Source: Pseudomonas sp. PDM18 (GTDB lineage Bacteria > Pseudomonadota > Gammaproteobacteria > Pseudomonadales > Pseudomonadaceae). Taken from it: a stretch of DNA of 64,000 bases. A model generated the notes under the pieces. It did no database searches, was not told the DNA's origin, and worked only from the letters and a program-made list of their open reading frames with translations. The position numbers and the translations under genes are program-made. Numbering within the stretch: the first letter of the stretch is position 1; each line of letters opens with the position of its first letter. The stretch covers positions 558,001-622,000 of the forward strand of contig NZ_JACVBX010000002.1 in the NCBI RefSeq assembly GCF_014852585.1, read 5' to 3'. Below are positions 36,485-45,353 of this stretch, in pieces.

Positions 36485-36799
36485 ATGGATGATCGACGAT
36501 TCACCTCTGGTCTAAACATCGCTACGTGCTTTCTGAGGATGTTGGCGGATGAGCTCTCTACAGAAGCCGCCCCATCTGATCCCCCCTTTTCTGCTCAGCG
36601 CTTCAACGAGCTTCGGCGCAACATTGAGTGCTGCGTATTTATTTTGGAGAGCCTACAAGCGAGTCACGGGCATTCACCTGGCATTCAAAAGCAGCCTGAA
36701 ATTACCCACAGCTCTGGATGGCTCGCAGCGAGAGGTCAGAGTACTGGCGTAAACCTGATTTGGCTGAGCTACCCATCAACTCCACCGTGCGTCGGATAA
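36485..36799 (+). CDS. Hypothetical 104-aa protein
   Basis: The product is not recognised. From the ATG at 36485, with GAGGAC upstream, it is 104 residues. Residues 5-60 look helical (SGLNIATCFLRMLADELS, FNELRRNIECCVFILESL) and the rest is low-complexity. The 3' end runs into the 21-bp repeat at 36755, so the last 15 or so residues are encoded by DNA shared with the other module and the natural C-terminus may have been lost. Confidence 0.5.
   Translation: MDDRRFTSGLNIATCFLRMLADELSTEAAPSDPPFSAQRFNELRRNIECCVFILESLQASHGHSPGIQKQPEITHSSGWLAARGQSTGVNLIWLSYPSTPPCVG
36755..36775 (+). repeat. 21-bp direct repeat upstream of response regulator copy 2
   Basis: This is identical to 19388-19408. From here rightward the two modules are again similar, with related upstream DNA such as GTGCCTTCTACCGCTGCACA shared before both response regulators. 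Confidence 0.75.
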
Positions 36800-36873
36800 A
36801 AAACGGGTAACGCGAATAATGTGAACGTAGGCGAGGAAGTGCCTTCTACCGCTGCACACGCAGGAGATTAGGC

Positions 36874-37263
36874 ATGGAAACGCTCCGAGGTCCACCCACA
36901 GAATGCGTCACATACGTACTCATTCTTGATGATGATTCGACTCTTGCCAGAGTCCTGGGGCTGGCGATGGAAGATTACGGAATCCCCGCCATCGTTCTTG
37001 GAAGTGCTGATGATGGACTCGCGTGGATCAATGCAAATCCAAGTCAACTTGCCCTCTTGCTCACTGATATCTCAATGCCAGGAGAAATTGACGGCTTGGA
37101 GCTAGCGCGCCAAATTGCGCAGAGATCCCCAAGCATCCCCATTATCATTATGTCAGGCGGCTATTGGAGTAGAGACTTCCCGGCCTACCGCTTTCTCGAC
37201 AAACCATTTGATCTCACGGCACTCATGACCACAGTAAAAGAGGCTCTTGCTCTTCCACACTAA
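36874..37263 (+). CDS. Single-domain response regulator (copy 2)
   Basis: This 129-residue receiver domain is nearly the same as the protein at 19639-20028. Conserved sites are DDD at 19-21, Asp65 in LLLTDISMPG, Ser94 in IIMSGG and Lys110 in FLDKPF. Differences are scattered and mostly conservative, and many codon changes are silent, so the gene appears to have stayed under selection since duplication, unlike the adjacent arsN and arsH copies. It has the same GGAGATTAGGC leader before ATG. No kinase gene is adjacent. Confidence 0.92.
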   Translation: METLRGPPTECVTYVLILDDDSTLARVLGLAMEDYGIPAIVLGSADDGLAWINANPSQLALLLTDISMPGEIDGLELARQIAQRSPSIPIIIMSGGYWSRDFPAYRFLDKPFDLTALMTTVKEALALPH

Positions 37264-37284
37264 GCGAGTGGATCGCATGGGCGC

Positions 37285-37569
37285 CTATCCAAGTAGTTTG
37301 AGTAGTTCCTCGGGGGGCAGCCGTCTGTTCTGCGCAAGGTCACGACGATACAGCTCTATCACCTGGCTCGCTTAATTCATTGGTTGAATGCCTGCTTGCT
37401 TTGCCGCATGGCACAGCTCTGACCAGACCTTATGCCGAAAGAGGGACCCACCCTCCTCGCGAGACATCGAAGCAGGAATTAGCAGTCTGATCTGTTCGCG
37501 TAAGGAGGGAGTCAGCTCTAGGAAGGCTAGGATTGCGAGCTCGATCATTTCACGTTCGGTGTCTTTCAT
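37285..37569 (-). pseudogene. Hypothetical small gene interrupted by one in-frame stop
   Basis: From ATG 37569 a frame of 65 codons (KDTEREMIELAILAFLELTPSLREQ) ends at TAA 37372-37374. The same frame continues for 28 more sense codons with protein-like text, QVIELYRRDLAQNRRLPPEELLKLLG, ending at TAG 37285-37287. This looks like one 94-residue gene split by a nonsense mutation, although a separate GTG-started peptide is possible. The family is unknown; the sequence is helical and charged. Confidence 0.5.
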
Positions 37570-37940
37570 GACTGCTGTCCGGAAGCAAAAATGAAAGTTA
37601 AGCGATTGTTTGGGCTGGTCTTCCACGGTTGCGGCGTCTACAACGACCAAAGCCTTTTCAACATAGCTCAGCATCGGAAAATCATCACCAGCTACGCCGC
37701 AGAAGAAGCTATGAGCTGCTACGACAGTCCGCTAGTGGCCGTTTTCCGCCAGCCACGACCGGCTGAGACCGACCCATAGCGGACTATCAAAGCACCATCC
37801 GGCTGCCAGCGCAGAGATAATTCCTAGTACCTCCTGGGCTCGACCAAAGACGTGCACTAGGATTGCAACGCCCCACTAAAGGGGCACCGAGGACGTTGGT
37901 CGGCTCCGATAGCGGAAAGCTCATTCAGGGAGGATGGCAA
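37570..37940. other. Gene-poor gap
   Basis: No convincing gene is seen. It holds one 8-bp inverted repeat, GTCCGCTA at 37727-37734 and TAGCGGAC at 37777-37784, too far apart for a terminator. A GGAGG element at its right end serves the next gene. Confidence 0.4.
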
Positions 37941-38660
37941 TTGAAGATCAATAAGTGGTTGGCGATGGCATTGGCCTGCTCATTTGCGACAGCCACCAAT
38001 GCCGATGAGCTTTACGAGTTCTTCTCCATCGAGTGCATGCCGGAGCTTCGCACGTTGCGAGTGTCGTCGGTGGCCATCTGGAACATCCAGGAGCAGATTT
38101 GGCCAAATGCGCCTATTCAAGACGACCGGGCCAAGTGGCTTAAGGCGAATTGGACGCTTCACGAGCAAGCTCTGCAGAGGCTGGAACGTAAGCGAAATCT
38201 GTATGTGTTTGGCCAGATGTATGGGATGGCGCAGGGCGATCCGATTCAATGCTCGCTATCAGGGGTGCACATCAGCATATATTCGCAGAAGATAGAGCGC
38301 CCAGATGACGAAATGAAAGGAGTCACTCGGGGGAATCCACGAATAGTTGCAAGCTGGGCCAATGGGAAGGAGGCGTTCAGCACTTACCTTGCCCCAGGGG
38401 ATGATCTGCAGGTATCAGAAGGTGAGAACGCCTTGACGATCCTGCACTGCAAACCGCTGGATGACGACTCGCCTGCTAAGTACGCTTCAACCATCCTGCG
38501 ATCTGCTCGGGCGACCACTGGATCTGAAGCTTCTGGGCAACAAGCTGCGCCAACTTCGGGGACTGGGCAAGTTTGCAACGCTTGGGACACAGGGCCCTGT
38601 CCCAGGCTGCCTGTTCAGCTTGATTGGCGCGGTAAGAACAACGACCACCGTTACGGCTGA
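37941..38660 (+). CDS. Exported hypothetical protein with 3' end replaced by an IS30 fragment
   Basis: The likely start is TTG 37941 with GGAGG six bases upstream. The N-terminus KINKWLAMALACSFATATNA is a Sec signal peptide with cleavage near A-x-A, so the protein is periplasmic. The mature part (ELYEFFSIECMPELRTL, two or more cysteines) is not recognised. Host-like coding ends near base 38478; after that the frame runs on antisense through an IS30 transposase fragment to a stop at 38660, giving about 60 foreign residues. The native C-terminus is lost, so the gene is probably inactive or altered. Confidence 0.65.
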   Translation: MKINKWLAMALACSFATATNADELYEFFSIECMPELRTLRVSSVAIWNIQEQIWPNAPIQDDRAKWLKANWTLHEQALQRLERKRNLYVFGQMYGMAQGDPIQCSLSGVHISIYSQKIERPDDEMKGVTRGNPRIVASWANGKEAFSTYLAPGDDLQVSEGENALTILHCKPLDDDSPAKYASTILRSARATTGSEASGQQAAPTSGTGQVCNAWDTGPCPRLPVQLDWRGKNNDHRYG

Positions 38661-38957
38661 TCTCACGGCTGATAGAGGACGGGGCGCGCTCCAGACGTTG
38701 TGCTATCTGCCTAATCGACTGGCCAGCAGCAAGCGCTCGCGAAATCTCTTCGCGCTCAACCAGTGTCAGCGACAACCTGGAGCGCGCCGTCGTGCAGCTG
38801 GGCGGATGCCTCCTGTCTCCGCAAGAATTCGCTGGATCGAAGAGTGGTTTCTATCGAACAGCTGCGCGATTTGCTGGAGCGAGTCACCTGCCTTCCAGCG
38901 ATCCCACATCAACGCCTTCTGGCTTTCGGTGTAGTAGATCCGAGGTCTTTGCTTCAT
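38476..38957 (-). mobile_element. IS30-family transposase remnant, frameshifted and truncated
   Basis: Two frames together give the N-terminal third of an IS30 transposase. From ATG 38957 they read MKQRPRIYYTESQKALMWDRW with an HTH (GDSLQQIAQLFDRNHSSIQRIL). After a frameshift near 38770 they read LTLVEREEISRALAAGQSIRQIAQRL with a second HTH (SSISREISRNGG), ending WSPEQIAGWLKRT. The catalytic DDE domain is absent, cut at about 38480 where host sequence begins. The 5' end of the element is probably near 39010. No paired terminal inverted repeats could be found. Confidence 0.85.
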
Positions 38958-39032
38958 CTGCAACACTCCCCCTGCATACACAGGGCTCAGTGTGTTGCGT
39001 TCACCGGTTAAATCCACAGCCGATTGCTGCCC

Positions 39033-39187
39033 TAGCCGGCTTCCAGCGATGCGATAACGCCATGGCCACGGGTGTTCAGCGAGCCGGCGTCGTTGGCGCG
39101 GGCCTTAAGGTCGAAGCGGTTGAACTGCACGACGCCGTCCAGGTACCAGCCTTCGGGGCCGAAGTGCCCCGCCAGGCTAAAGCGGGC
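39033..39187 (-). pseudogene. Autotransporter beta-barrel fragment
   Basis: About 51 codons read GHFGPEGWYLDGVVQFNRFDL, then NDAGSLNTRGHGVIASLEAG and a stop. This is the pattern of the early beta-strands of a pertactin-type autotransporter barrel. Both sides are cut: the left by the IS30 remnant and the right by the DUF4381 fragment. It is a non-functional piece. Confidence 0.65.
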
Positions 39188-39396
39188 TCACTGTGCTCGT
39201 TCCACGTACACCAGGCACGCCAGGGCTTCGCGGCGGTAAGCGTCGTGAAGCCAGCGCCGGTAGCGCCGCGCCAGTTGGCCGAGCAGGGCGGCGCCCAGCA
39301 GCGCGGCGAGCAGCAGCCAGCCCCAGGTCTGCGGGAATAGGGTGGCGGCGCCGGCAACGGCAGTTCGCGCAACTGCGCGAGCCTGGCCATGGTCAT
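39188..39396 (-). pseudogene. DUF4381 gene, frameshifted and truncated
   Basis: The start ATG 39396 overlaps the DUF58 stop (ATGA). The frame reads MARLAQLRELPLPAPPP, then shifts to FPQTWGWLLLAALLGAALLGQL, a membrane segment, and REALACLVYVERAQ. DUF4381 proteins usually accompany MoxR/DUF58 genes and are about 150 residues. Here a frameshift near 39340 and a cut at about 39188 leave only the first 65 or so codons. The VWA genes that normally follow are missing. Confidence 0.75.
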
Positions 39397-40340
39397 CCTT
39401 GCCACCCTGCTTGTGCGCCAAGCTGCCCGCGCAACTGCGCGAGGGCCGGATCGGCGGTGCTGAAGCGCAGGCTGGGCACCCGGCTCCGGCACAGCAGTTC
39501 GCCGACCGCATCGAGGCGTGCGCGGAGCAGTTCGGCGAGCACCTGGCGAACGGCTCGATTACCCAGCGGGAGGTCCAGCGCGGATTCACCCTGCGTCACC
39601 CGCAGACGCTGGCGGACGATCGGCGCCAGCGCTCGCGGGTCATAGACCTGCAGGGCGATAAGCTGGTTGCGCGCGGCGAGCTGGCGCAACAGCAGGCCAG
39701 TGCGCTCGCCGGCGCCGGCGAAGTCGCTGACCAGGCAGATTAACTGGTCGTGGCGAGCCAGCTTCAGGCATTCGAGCAGGACCTCGTCCAGGCGCGCCGC
39801 GCTGTCGATAGCTGGGTTGCCGGCGTGCAGCTCATGGTTCTGCCTGACTAGGCCGGCGCACAGGCGCTCCACCTGGCGGCGGCCCCGGCGCGGAGCGATC
39901 AGGTCGATGCGCTGGTCGTTGAACAGCAGGCCGCCGACCCGGTCGCCGCCGTACAGGGCGATCCAGCCGCAGAGCGCGCCAAGCTCGCAGGCCAGCGCGG
40001 ACTTCAGGCTGCGGCAGCTGCCGAAGAACATGCTCATGCGCTGGTCGACCAGAATCAGCGCCGGGCGCTCGCGGTCTTCGCTGTAGCTGCGCACGTGCGG
40101 GTGGCCGGTGCGCAGGGTCAGGCGCCAGTCCACCTGGCGGAGGTCGTCGCCGGGCTGGTAGTGGCGCAGTTCCTCGAAACTCAGGCCGCGCCCACGCAGG
40201 CGCGAGCCGTGATGGCCGACCAGCCGGCTGCCGGCGCGCTGTGGGACGCAGAAGCCGAGACCGCGGGCATGCGCTTGATGGCCGATCAACTGCGCCAGCG
40301 ACACGTACGCCAGCCCGTCGATATCACTGCTCAGCGGCAT
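39393..40340 (-). CDS. DUF58 (MoxR-associated, VWA-like) protein
   Basis: The product is 315 residues. The DUF58 signature GRGLSFEELRHYQPGDDLRQVDWR lies at about 50-73, with a VWA-like core (ALILVDQRMSMFFGS) after it. DUF58 proteins work with MoxR AAA+ ATPases, probably in assembling or maturing protein complexes at the envelope; the exact role is unknown. ATG 40340 is ten bases after the moxR stop. The operon is broken downstream (DUF4381 truncated), so the MoxR/DUF58 pair may have lost its partners. Confidence 0.92.
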   Translation of the reverse strand: MPLSSDIDGLAYVSLAQLIGHQAHARGLGFCVPQRAGSRLVGHHGSRLRGRGLSFEELRHYQPGDDLRQVDWRLTLRTGHPHVRSYSEDRERPALILVDQRMSMFFGSCRSLKSALACELGALCGWIALYGGDRVGGLLFNDQRIDLIAPRRGRRQVERLCAGLVRQNHELHAGNPAIDSAARLDEVLLECLKLARHDQLICLVSDFAGAGERTGLLLRQLAARNQLIALQVYDPRALAPIVRQRLRVTQGESALDLPLGNRAVRQVLAELLRARLDAVGELLCRSRVPSLRFSTADPALAQLRGQLGAQAGWQG

Positions 40341-40350
40341 GACCGGCCCC

Positions 40351-41337
40351 TCATGCGGGAATCGGCACCAGGTCTAGCAGGCGATCGAGTACCTGGTCGG
40401 CATCGACCCCGTCGGCCAGCGCATCGAAGGACAGGCTCAGTCGATGGCGCAGCACCGGATGGAGCATGGCGCGGACGTTGTCCGGGGTGACGAACGCCTG
40501 CCCGTGCAACCAGGCGTGGGCGCGCGCGGCGCGATCCAGGCCGAGCGTGCCGCGCGGGCTGGCGCCGACCGCGAGCCAGCGGCGCAGCTGCGGATCGTAG
40601 GCGTCGGGATGCCGGGTGGCGCTCACCAGGTCGAGCAGATAGTCGTCGATGGCGGGCGCCACATACACACCGCTGACTTCGCGCCGCGCCTGCAACAGCA
40701 CCTCCGGGTCCAGCGGCGCCGGTTCGTCCTGCCGGGAAGCCGCGGCGCCCTCGAGCGCCTGCTCTTCCTCGCGCAACAGGCGCAGCATCTGCGCCTCGTC
40801 CCGCGGTTCGGGATAGTCGAGCAGGACCTTCATGAGGAAGCGGTCCAGCTGGGCCTCGGGCAGGGGATAGGTGCCTTCCTGTTCCACCGGGTTCTGCGTG
40901 GCCAGCACCATGAACAGCGGCGGCATGCGGTGGGAGTGCCCGGCGACGGTGATCTGCCGTTCTTCCATGGCCTCCAGCAGGGCCGACTGGACCTTGGCCG
41001 GTGCGCGGTTGATCTCGTCGGCGAGGATCAGATTGCCGAACAGCGGGCCGGGTTGGAAGCGGATGTCCTGGCGGCCTTCGGCCTGGTGCAGCACCTCGGC
41101 GCCGGTGATGTCCGAGGGCAGCAGGTCGGGTGTGAACTGGATGCGGCTCATGCGTGCATCGAGGTGCCGGGCCAGTGCCTTTACCGTGCGCGTCTTGGCC
41201 AGGCCGGGGAGCCCCTCGAGGAGCAGGTGACCGTTGGCCAGCAGGCCCAGCAGGATCTGCCGGATGGCCCGACCCTGGCCCAGCACGGCAAGCGCCAGCG
41301 ACCGTTCCAGCTCGAGTATTCGATTGCGCACGCTCAC
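40351..41337 (-). CDS. MoxR-family AAA+ ATPase
   Basis: The product is 328 residues from a GTG at 41337 with GGGGGAGA upstream, which is preferred over an ATG 13 codons further up. Walker A is GLPGLAKT at about 41-48 and Walker B LILADEINRAP near 102-112. Sensor 1 is in LATQNPVEQEGTYPLPEAQLDRF. MoxR ATPases act as chaperones for metal-cofactor or envelope complexes together with DUF58 and VWA proteins, as in this operon. Confidence 0.95.
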   Translation of the reverse strand: MSVRNRILELERSLALAVLGQGRAIRQILLGLLANGHLLLEGLPGLAKTRTVKALARHLDARMSRIQFTPDLLPSDITGAEVLHQAEGRQDIRFQPGPLFGNLILADEINRAPAKVQSALLEAMEERQITVAGHSHRMPPLFMVLATQNPVEQEGTYPLPEAQLDRFLMKVLLDYPEPRDEAQMLRLLREEEQALEGAAASRQDEPAPLDPEVLLQARREVSGVYVAPAIDDYLLDLVSATRHPDAYDPQLRRWLAVGASPRGTLGLDRAARAHAWLHGQAFVTPDNVRAMLHPVLRHRLSLSFDALADGVDADQVLDRLLDLVPIPA

Positions 41338-41427
41338 CGCTTGTCTCCCCCTCACGGGATGGCTTTGTCGCCCCATAGATAGCGCACCCGGCGCGCCGGA
41401 TGGGCCCCCCGGGCCGGGGGGGGTGGG

Positions 41428-43218
41428 TCAGAATTGCGCATCGTCCAGCCGCAGCGCCGAGTCGCCGCCGTGCCGCACCACCTGCGCCAACGCCGGAGCC
41501 CGCACCAGCAGGTGCTCGGCGTAGAACCGCGCGGTCGCCAGCTTGGCGTCCAGGAAGGCGGCGTCGCTGCCGCCTTGAGCCAGTCGCTGCTGCGCCGCCA
41601 GCGCCGAGCGCGCCATCTGCCAGCCGCCGGCGACCAGGCCGAGCAGTTCGAGCAGGGGCACCGAACCGAACAGCACCGCTTGGGGCTGGCTGTCCAAGCC
41701 GGCGACGATGTAGGCCACCGCGTCCTTCAGCGCCGCGATAGCCCGGCCCAGGCCATCGGCGAGGGACGCCAGAGACGCCGCGTCGGCGGCGCGCAACTGC
41801 TGTTCGACCGTGCTCATCCGCCCGATCAGCGCGTCGATGGCACGGCCCTGGTCACGGGCGATCTTGCGCCCCACCAGATCGGCGGCCTGGATGCCGGTGG
41901 TGCCTTCGTAGATGGTGGTGATGCGGGCGTCGCGCAGGTGCTGGGCGGCGCCGGTTTCCTCGATGAAGCCCATGCCGCCGTGGATCTGTACGCCCAGGGA
42001 GGCGATGTCCACCGCGTTCTCGGTGGCGCAGCCCTTGATCACCGGGATCATCAGGTCGACGAAAGCCTGGTTGCGCTGGCGTTCCTCGGCGTCGTCGTGG
42101 GCATGCGCGTAATCCATCGCCAGGGCCACCTCGGCGGCCAGCGCGCGCATGGCCTCGATGCGCGATTTCATCGACAGCAGCATGCGCCGCACATCCGGAT
42201 GGCGGATGATCGCGACTTTCTCGCGGCTACCCGGCGCGCTGCCCTGTACCCGCTCGCGGGCGTAGGCGAGGGCGCGTTGGTAGGCGCGTTCGGCCAGGCC
42301 GATGCCTTCGATACCGACCGAGAAGCGCGCGGCGTTCATCATGATGAACATGGTTTCCAGGCCCCGGTTCTCTTCACCCACCAACCAACCGCTGGCGCCG
42401 CCCTGGTCGCCGAAAGCGAGTACCGCGGTGGGGCTGCCGTGGATGCCGAGTTTGTGCTCGATGGACACGCAGCGTACATCGTTGCGCACCCCAGGCTGGC
42501 CGTTGGCGTCGAGCAGAAACTTTGGCACGACGAACAGCGAGATACCTTTCACGCCGTCCGGTGCACCTGGGACGCGGGCGAGTACCAGGTGGACGATGTT
42601 GTCCGTCAGGTCGTGCTCGCCATAGGTGATGAAAATCTTCTGCCCGAACACTTTATAGCTGCCGTCGGCCTGCGGCTCGGCGCGGCTGCGCACGGCGGCG
42701 AGATCCGAGCCGGCCTGCGGTTCGGTGAGGTTCATGGTGCCGGTCCACTCACCGCTCACCAGCTTGGGTAGCCACGTTCGCTTGAGTGGTTCGGAGCCAC
42801 GCAGCTCGATGGCCTCGATGGCGCCACGGGTGAGCATGGAGCACAGGCCGAAGGAGACGTTGGCGCCGTTCCACATTTCCTCGACCAGCGCCGAGACCAG
42901 CCGCGGCACGCCCTGGCCGCCAAACTCAGGCGAGCAGGAGAGGGCATTCCAGCCGCCCTCGACGAACTGCCGGTAGGCCTTGCGCCAGCCGTCGGCCGTG
43001 CGCACCTCGCCGGCCTCCCAGCGCGCGCCCTGGCGGTCGCCGATGACGTTGAGCGGCGCCAGGACGCCCTGGGCGAAGCGCGCGGCTTCATTAAGAATGG
43101 CGTCGACCAGCTCGCCGTTCATCTCTTCCTGACCGGGCAGGCGGTTAAGCGTATCGAGCAATTGCAGGTCACCCAGAACGAACTGCATGTCGCGCAGCGG
43201 GGCGGTGTAGTCACTCAT
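41428..43218 (-). CDS. Acyl-CoA dehydrogenase, FadE5-like 600-aa type
   Basis: This FAD enzyme oxidises an acyl-CoA to enoyl-CoA. The product is 596 residues from an ATG at 43218 with AGGAGC upstream. It has an N-terminal domain, the MNLTEPQAGSDLAAVRSRA flavin-binding stretch, YKVFGQKIFITYGEHDL, and the catalytic region QIHGGMGFIEETGAAQHLRDARITTIYEGTTGIQ. An extra C-terminal domain of about 120 residues is typical of the long-chain FadE group found in Pseudomonas. It lies 45 bases downstream of the alkylsulfatase gene in the same direction, so fatty alcohol or acid products of sulfatase action could feed into it. Confidence 0.94.
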   Translation of the reverse strand: MSDYTAPLRDMQFVLGDLQLLDTLNRLPGQEEMNGELVDAILNEAARFAQGVLAPLNVIGDRQGARWEAGEVRTADGWRKAYRQFVEGGWNALSCSPEFGGQGVPRLVSALVEEMWNGANVSFGLCSMLTRGAIEAIELRGSEPLKRTWLPKLVSGEWTGTMNLTEPQAGSDLAAVRSRAEPQADGSYKVFGQKIFITYGEHDLTDNIVHLVLARVPGAPDGVKGISLFVVPKFLLDANGQPGVRNDVRCVSIEHKLGIHGSPTAVLAFGDQGGASGWLVGEENRGLETMFIMMNAARFSVGIEGIGLAERAYQRALAYARERVQGSAPGSREKVAIIRHPDVRRMLLSMKSRIEAMRALAAEVALAMDYAHAHDDAEERQRNQAFVDLMIPVIKGCATENAVDIASLGVQIHGGMGFIEETGAAQHLRDARITTIYEGTTGIQAADLVGRKIARDQGRAIDALIGRMSTVEQQLRAADAASLASLADGLGRAIAALKDAVAYIVAGLDSQPQAVLFGSVPLLELLGLVAGGWQMARSALAAQQRLAQGGSDAAFLDAKLATARFYAEHLLVRAPALAQVVRHGGDSALRLDDAQF

Positions 43219-43263
43219 GGCGAAGCTCCTGTTCAAATCGACTGCCGTAGCAGGGCGGCACGG

Positions 43264-45249
43264 TCAGGGGGTAACGATGTTGAACTGCGGCGGGAAGCTG
43301 TCGAGCATGCCGAGGAAGCCGCCCAGCATCTTGCCGTCGCCTTCGAGCTTGATCTCGCCCTGCTTGATCGCGGTGGGGAAGTCCAGCTTGCGCAGGCTGA
43401 TCTGGTCGAGGGTCGACTTGGCCAGCTTGATCGTCACGTTCGCGCTGGGGCTGGTCTGATTGTCACGGTGGGTCAGCACGCCATTGCGGAGGGTCACCGC
43501 GTAGGATTGGCCAAGGTCCTCGAAAACCCAGTTCATGACCATGTCGTGGCCCTGCGCCTTGTCCGAGTCCAGGCGGATCGCCAGGAAGTCGAAGAACTGG
43601 CTCGGCTCCATGTTCTTCACCAGGTCGACCTTGGTGGCGCTGGAGTCATAGGTGGGCACGCCGTGGCGCAGCTCCATGGCCCCGGTCAGGTAGATGTTGC
43701 GCCAGAGGGCGTTTTCCGTTTGATAGCCCAGTTGCTCCAGGGCATCGGCCTGGAGTGACTTGGCCTGCTGGTTCTGTGGCTGGGCGAAGACCAGGTGGTT
43801 GCCCAGTGTCGCCGCCCAGCGGTAGTCGCCTTTGTCCATCGCAGCGCGCATCAGTTTCTCCACCGCGGCGCCGCCGCCCAGTGCGTCGACGTAGTGCGTC
43901 GCTGCCTCTTCCGGGGTGAGCGGGTCGAGATTGGCCGGGTTGCCGTCGTAGTAACCCAGGTAGCGCTGGTATACCGCGCGGGAGTTGTGGCTGAGCGAGC
44001 CGTAGTAGCCACGGGTGTACCACTTCTGCTCCAGGGCGCCGGGCAGCTTGTCCATCTTCTGCGCGATCTCGGTGGAGGTCAGCCCCTGGTTCATCAGGTG
44101 CAGGGTGCGGTCGTTGAGGAAGGCATACATGTCGCGCTGGTCGGCGAGCAGGGTGCGGACGCGTTCGCCGCCCCAGGTCGGCCAGTTGTGCGAGACGAAC
44201 ATCACGTCGGTCTTGTCGCCGTAGCGCTCCAGGCTGACATCCAGGTACTGCGACCAGGCCTTGGCATCGCGCACCAGCGCGCCGCGCGGGGTGAGGATGT
44301 TGTGCATCATCTGTGTGCTGTTCTCGGACATGCACAGCGCGCGCAATTGCGGGAAGTAGAAGTTCATTTCCGCCGGAGCTTCGGTGCCGGGGGTGAGCTG
44401 GAATTCGATGTCGATTCCGCCGACCGTGCGGGTTTCGTAGTGGTCCTTGATCAGGTCGGTCGGCTCGATCAGGGTGAAGGTGCCGCCGGACGGCACCGCC
44501 TTGCCCATCCCGACATCCACTTGGCCACGTTCGTTGCGCGGCAGGAAACTCCCGAACTGGTACTGCGCGCGGCGGCTCATGGCGGTGCCGGCGAAGATGT
44601 TCTCGCTGATGGCATGTTCGGTGAAGCCGGAGGGCGCGAAGATTTTCACCTTGCCGCTTTTCACATCGGCTTCATCGACTACCCCGCGCACGCCACCGAA
44701 GTGATCGAGGTGGCTATGGCTGTAAGCAACGCCAACGATGGGCTTCTTCGGTCGGTGCTGGTAGTAGAGCTCCAGCGCGGCGCGGGCCGTTTCGGCGTAG
44801 GTCAGCGGGTCGATCACGAAGAGACCGTCCTTGCCCTCGACGATGGTCATGTTGGACACGTCCATGCCGCGCAACTGGTAGATGTGCTCGGCGACCTGGA
44901 ACAGCCCGGCGTGGTTGTTCAGTTGCGCGAGCCGCCAGAGGCTGGGGTTGACGGTGTCCGGCGCCTTGTCGGCGTCCAGGAAGGCGTAGCGTTTGGCATC
45001 CCAGATAACCTTGCCGTCGGCGTTCTTGATCTGCCCGTCGAAGGGCGCCACCAGTCCGCGGGTGACCGACTGGTAATCGGTGCGGTCGGTGAACGGCAGG
45101 TGCTGCATGACCTCGGCATTTTTGGCGACGGTGCTCGCGCTGGCCGCTTCGCCATCACGGCTTTCGGCCGCCGGCAGCGCTTGGCTGAGGCTGGCGGCGA
45201 CGACCAGGGCGAGCAGGGAAGGGGGCAGAATCTGGAAGGACTTCTTCAT
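43264..45249 (-). CDS. sdsA1: SdsA1-like alkylsulfatase (metallo-beta-lactamase fold)
   Basis: This secreted or periplasmic zinc enzyme cleaves linear alkyl sulfates such as SDS to alcohol and sulfate. The product is 661 residues; P. aeruginosa SdsA1 is about 658. A signal peptide (KKSFQILPPSLLALVVAASLSQALPAA) precedes the catalytic domain with the metal motif HSHLDH at 178-183 and SENSTQMMHN further on. A central dimerisation domain and a C-terminal SCP-2-like domain follow, the latter ending NVTIKLAKSTLDQI. ATG 45249 has GGAG upstream. Regulation was not seen; no SdsB1-like LysR gene is adjacent. Confidence 0.93.
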   Translation of the reverse strand: MKKSFQILPPSLLALVVAASLSQALPAAESRDGEAASASTVAKNAEVMQHLPFTDRTDYQSVTRGLVAPFDGQIKNADGKVIWDAKRYAFLDADKAPDTVNPSLWRLAQLNNHAGLFQVAEHIYQLRGMDVSNMTIVEGKDGLFVIDPLTYAETARAALELYYQHRPKKPIVGVAYSHSHLDHFGGVRGVVDEADVKSGKVKIFAPSGFTEHAISENIFAGTAMSRRAQYQFGSFLPRNERGQVDVGMGKAVPSGGTFTLIEPTDLIKDHYETRTVGGIDIEFQLTPGTEAPAEMNFYFPQLRALCMSENSTQMMHNILTPRGALVRDAKAWSQYLDVSLERYGDKTDVMFVSHNWPTWGGERVRTLLADQRDMYAFLNDRTLHLMNQGLTSTEIAQKMDKLPGALEQKWYTRGYYGSLSHNSRAVYQRYLGYYDGNPANLDPLTPEEAATHYVDALGGGAAVEKLMRAAMDKGDYRWAATLGNHLVFAQPQNQQAKSLQADALEQLGYQTENALWRNIYLTGAMELRHGVPTYDSSATKVDLVKNMEPSQFFDFLAIRLDSDKAQGHDMVMNWVFEDLGQSYAVTLRNGVLTHRDNQTSPSANVTIKLAKSTLDQISLRKLDFPTAIKQGEIKLEGDGKMLGGFLGMLDSFPPQFNIVTP

Positions 45250-45353
45250 ACGCAACTCCGTGTTTTTTGTTCTTTGAGAGCGCTCGACAGCGCGCTGTCC
45301 GCGCGTGTGAAACTGCCGTGGCGCCCATGCCGGTTCGCCGCGGCAGCGACGGA

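Noticed and set aside
37727-37784. 8-bp inverted repeat GTCCGCTA/TAGCGGAC
   Set aside because: The arms are 42 bases apart with no matching gene ends or T-run. It could be an old element end, but nothing supports it.
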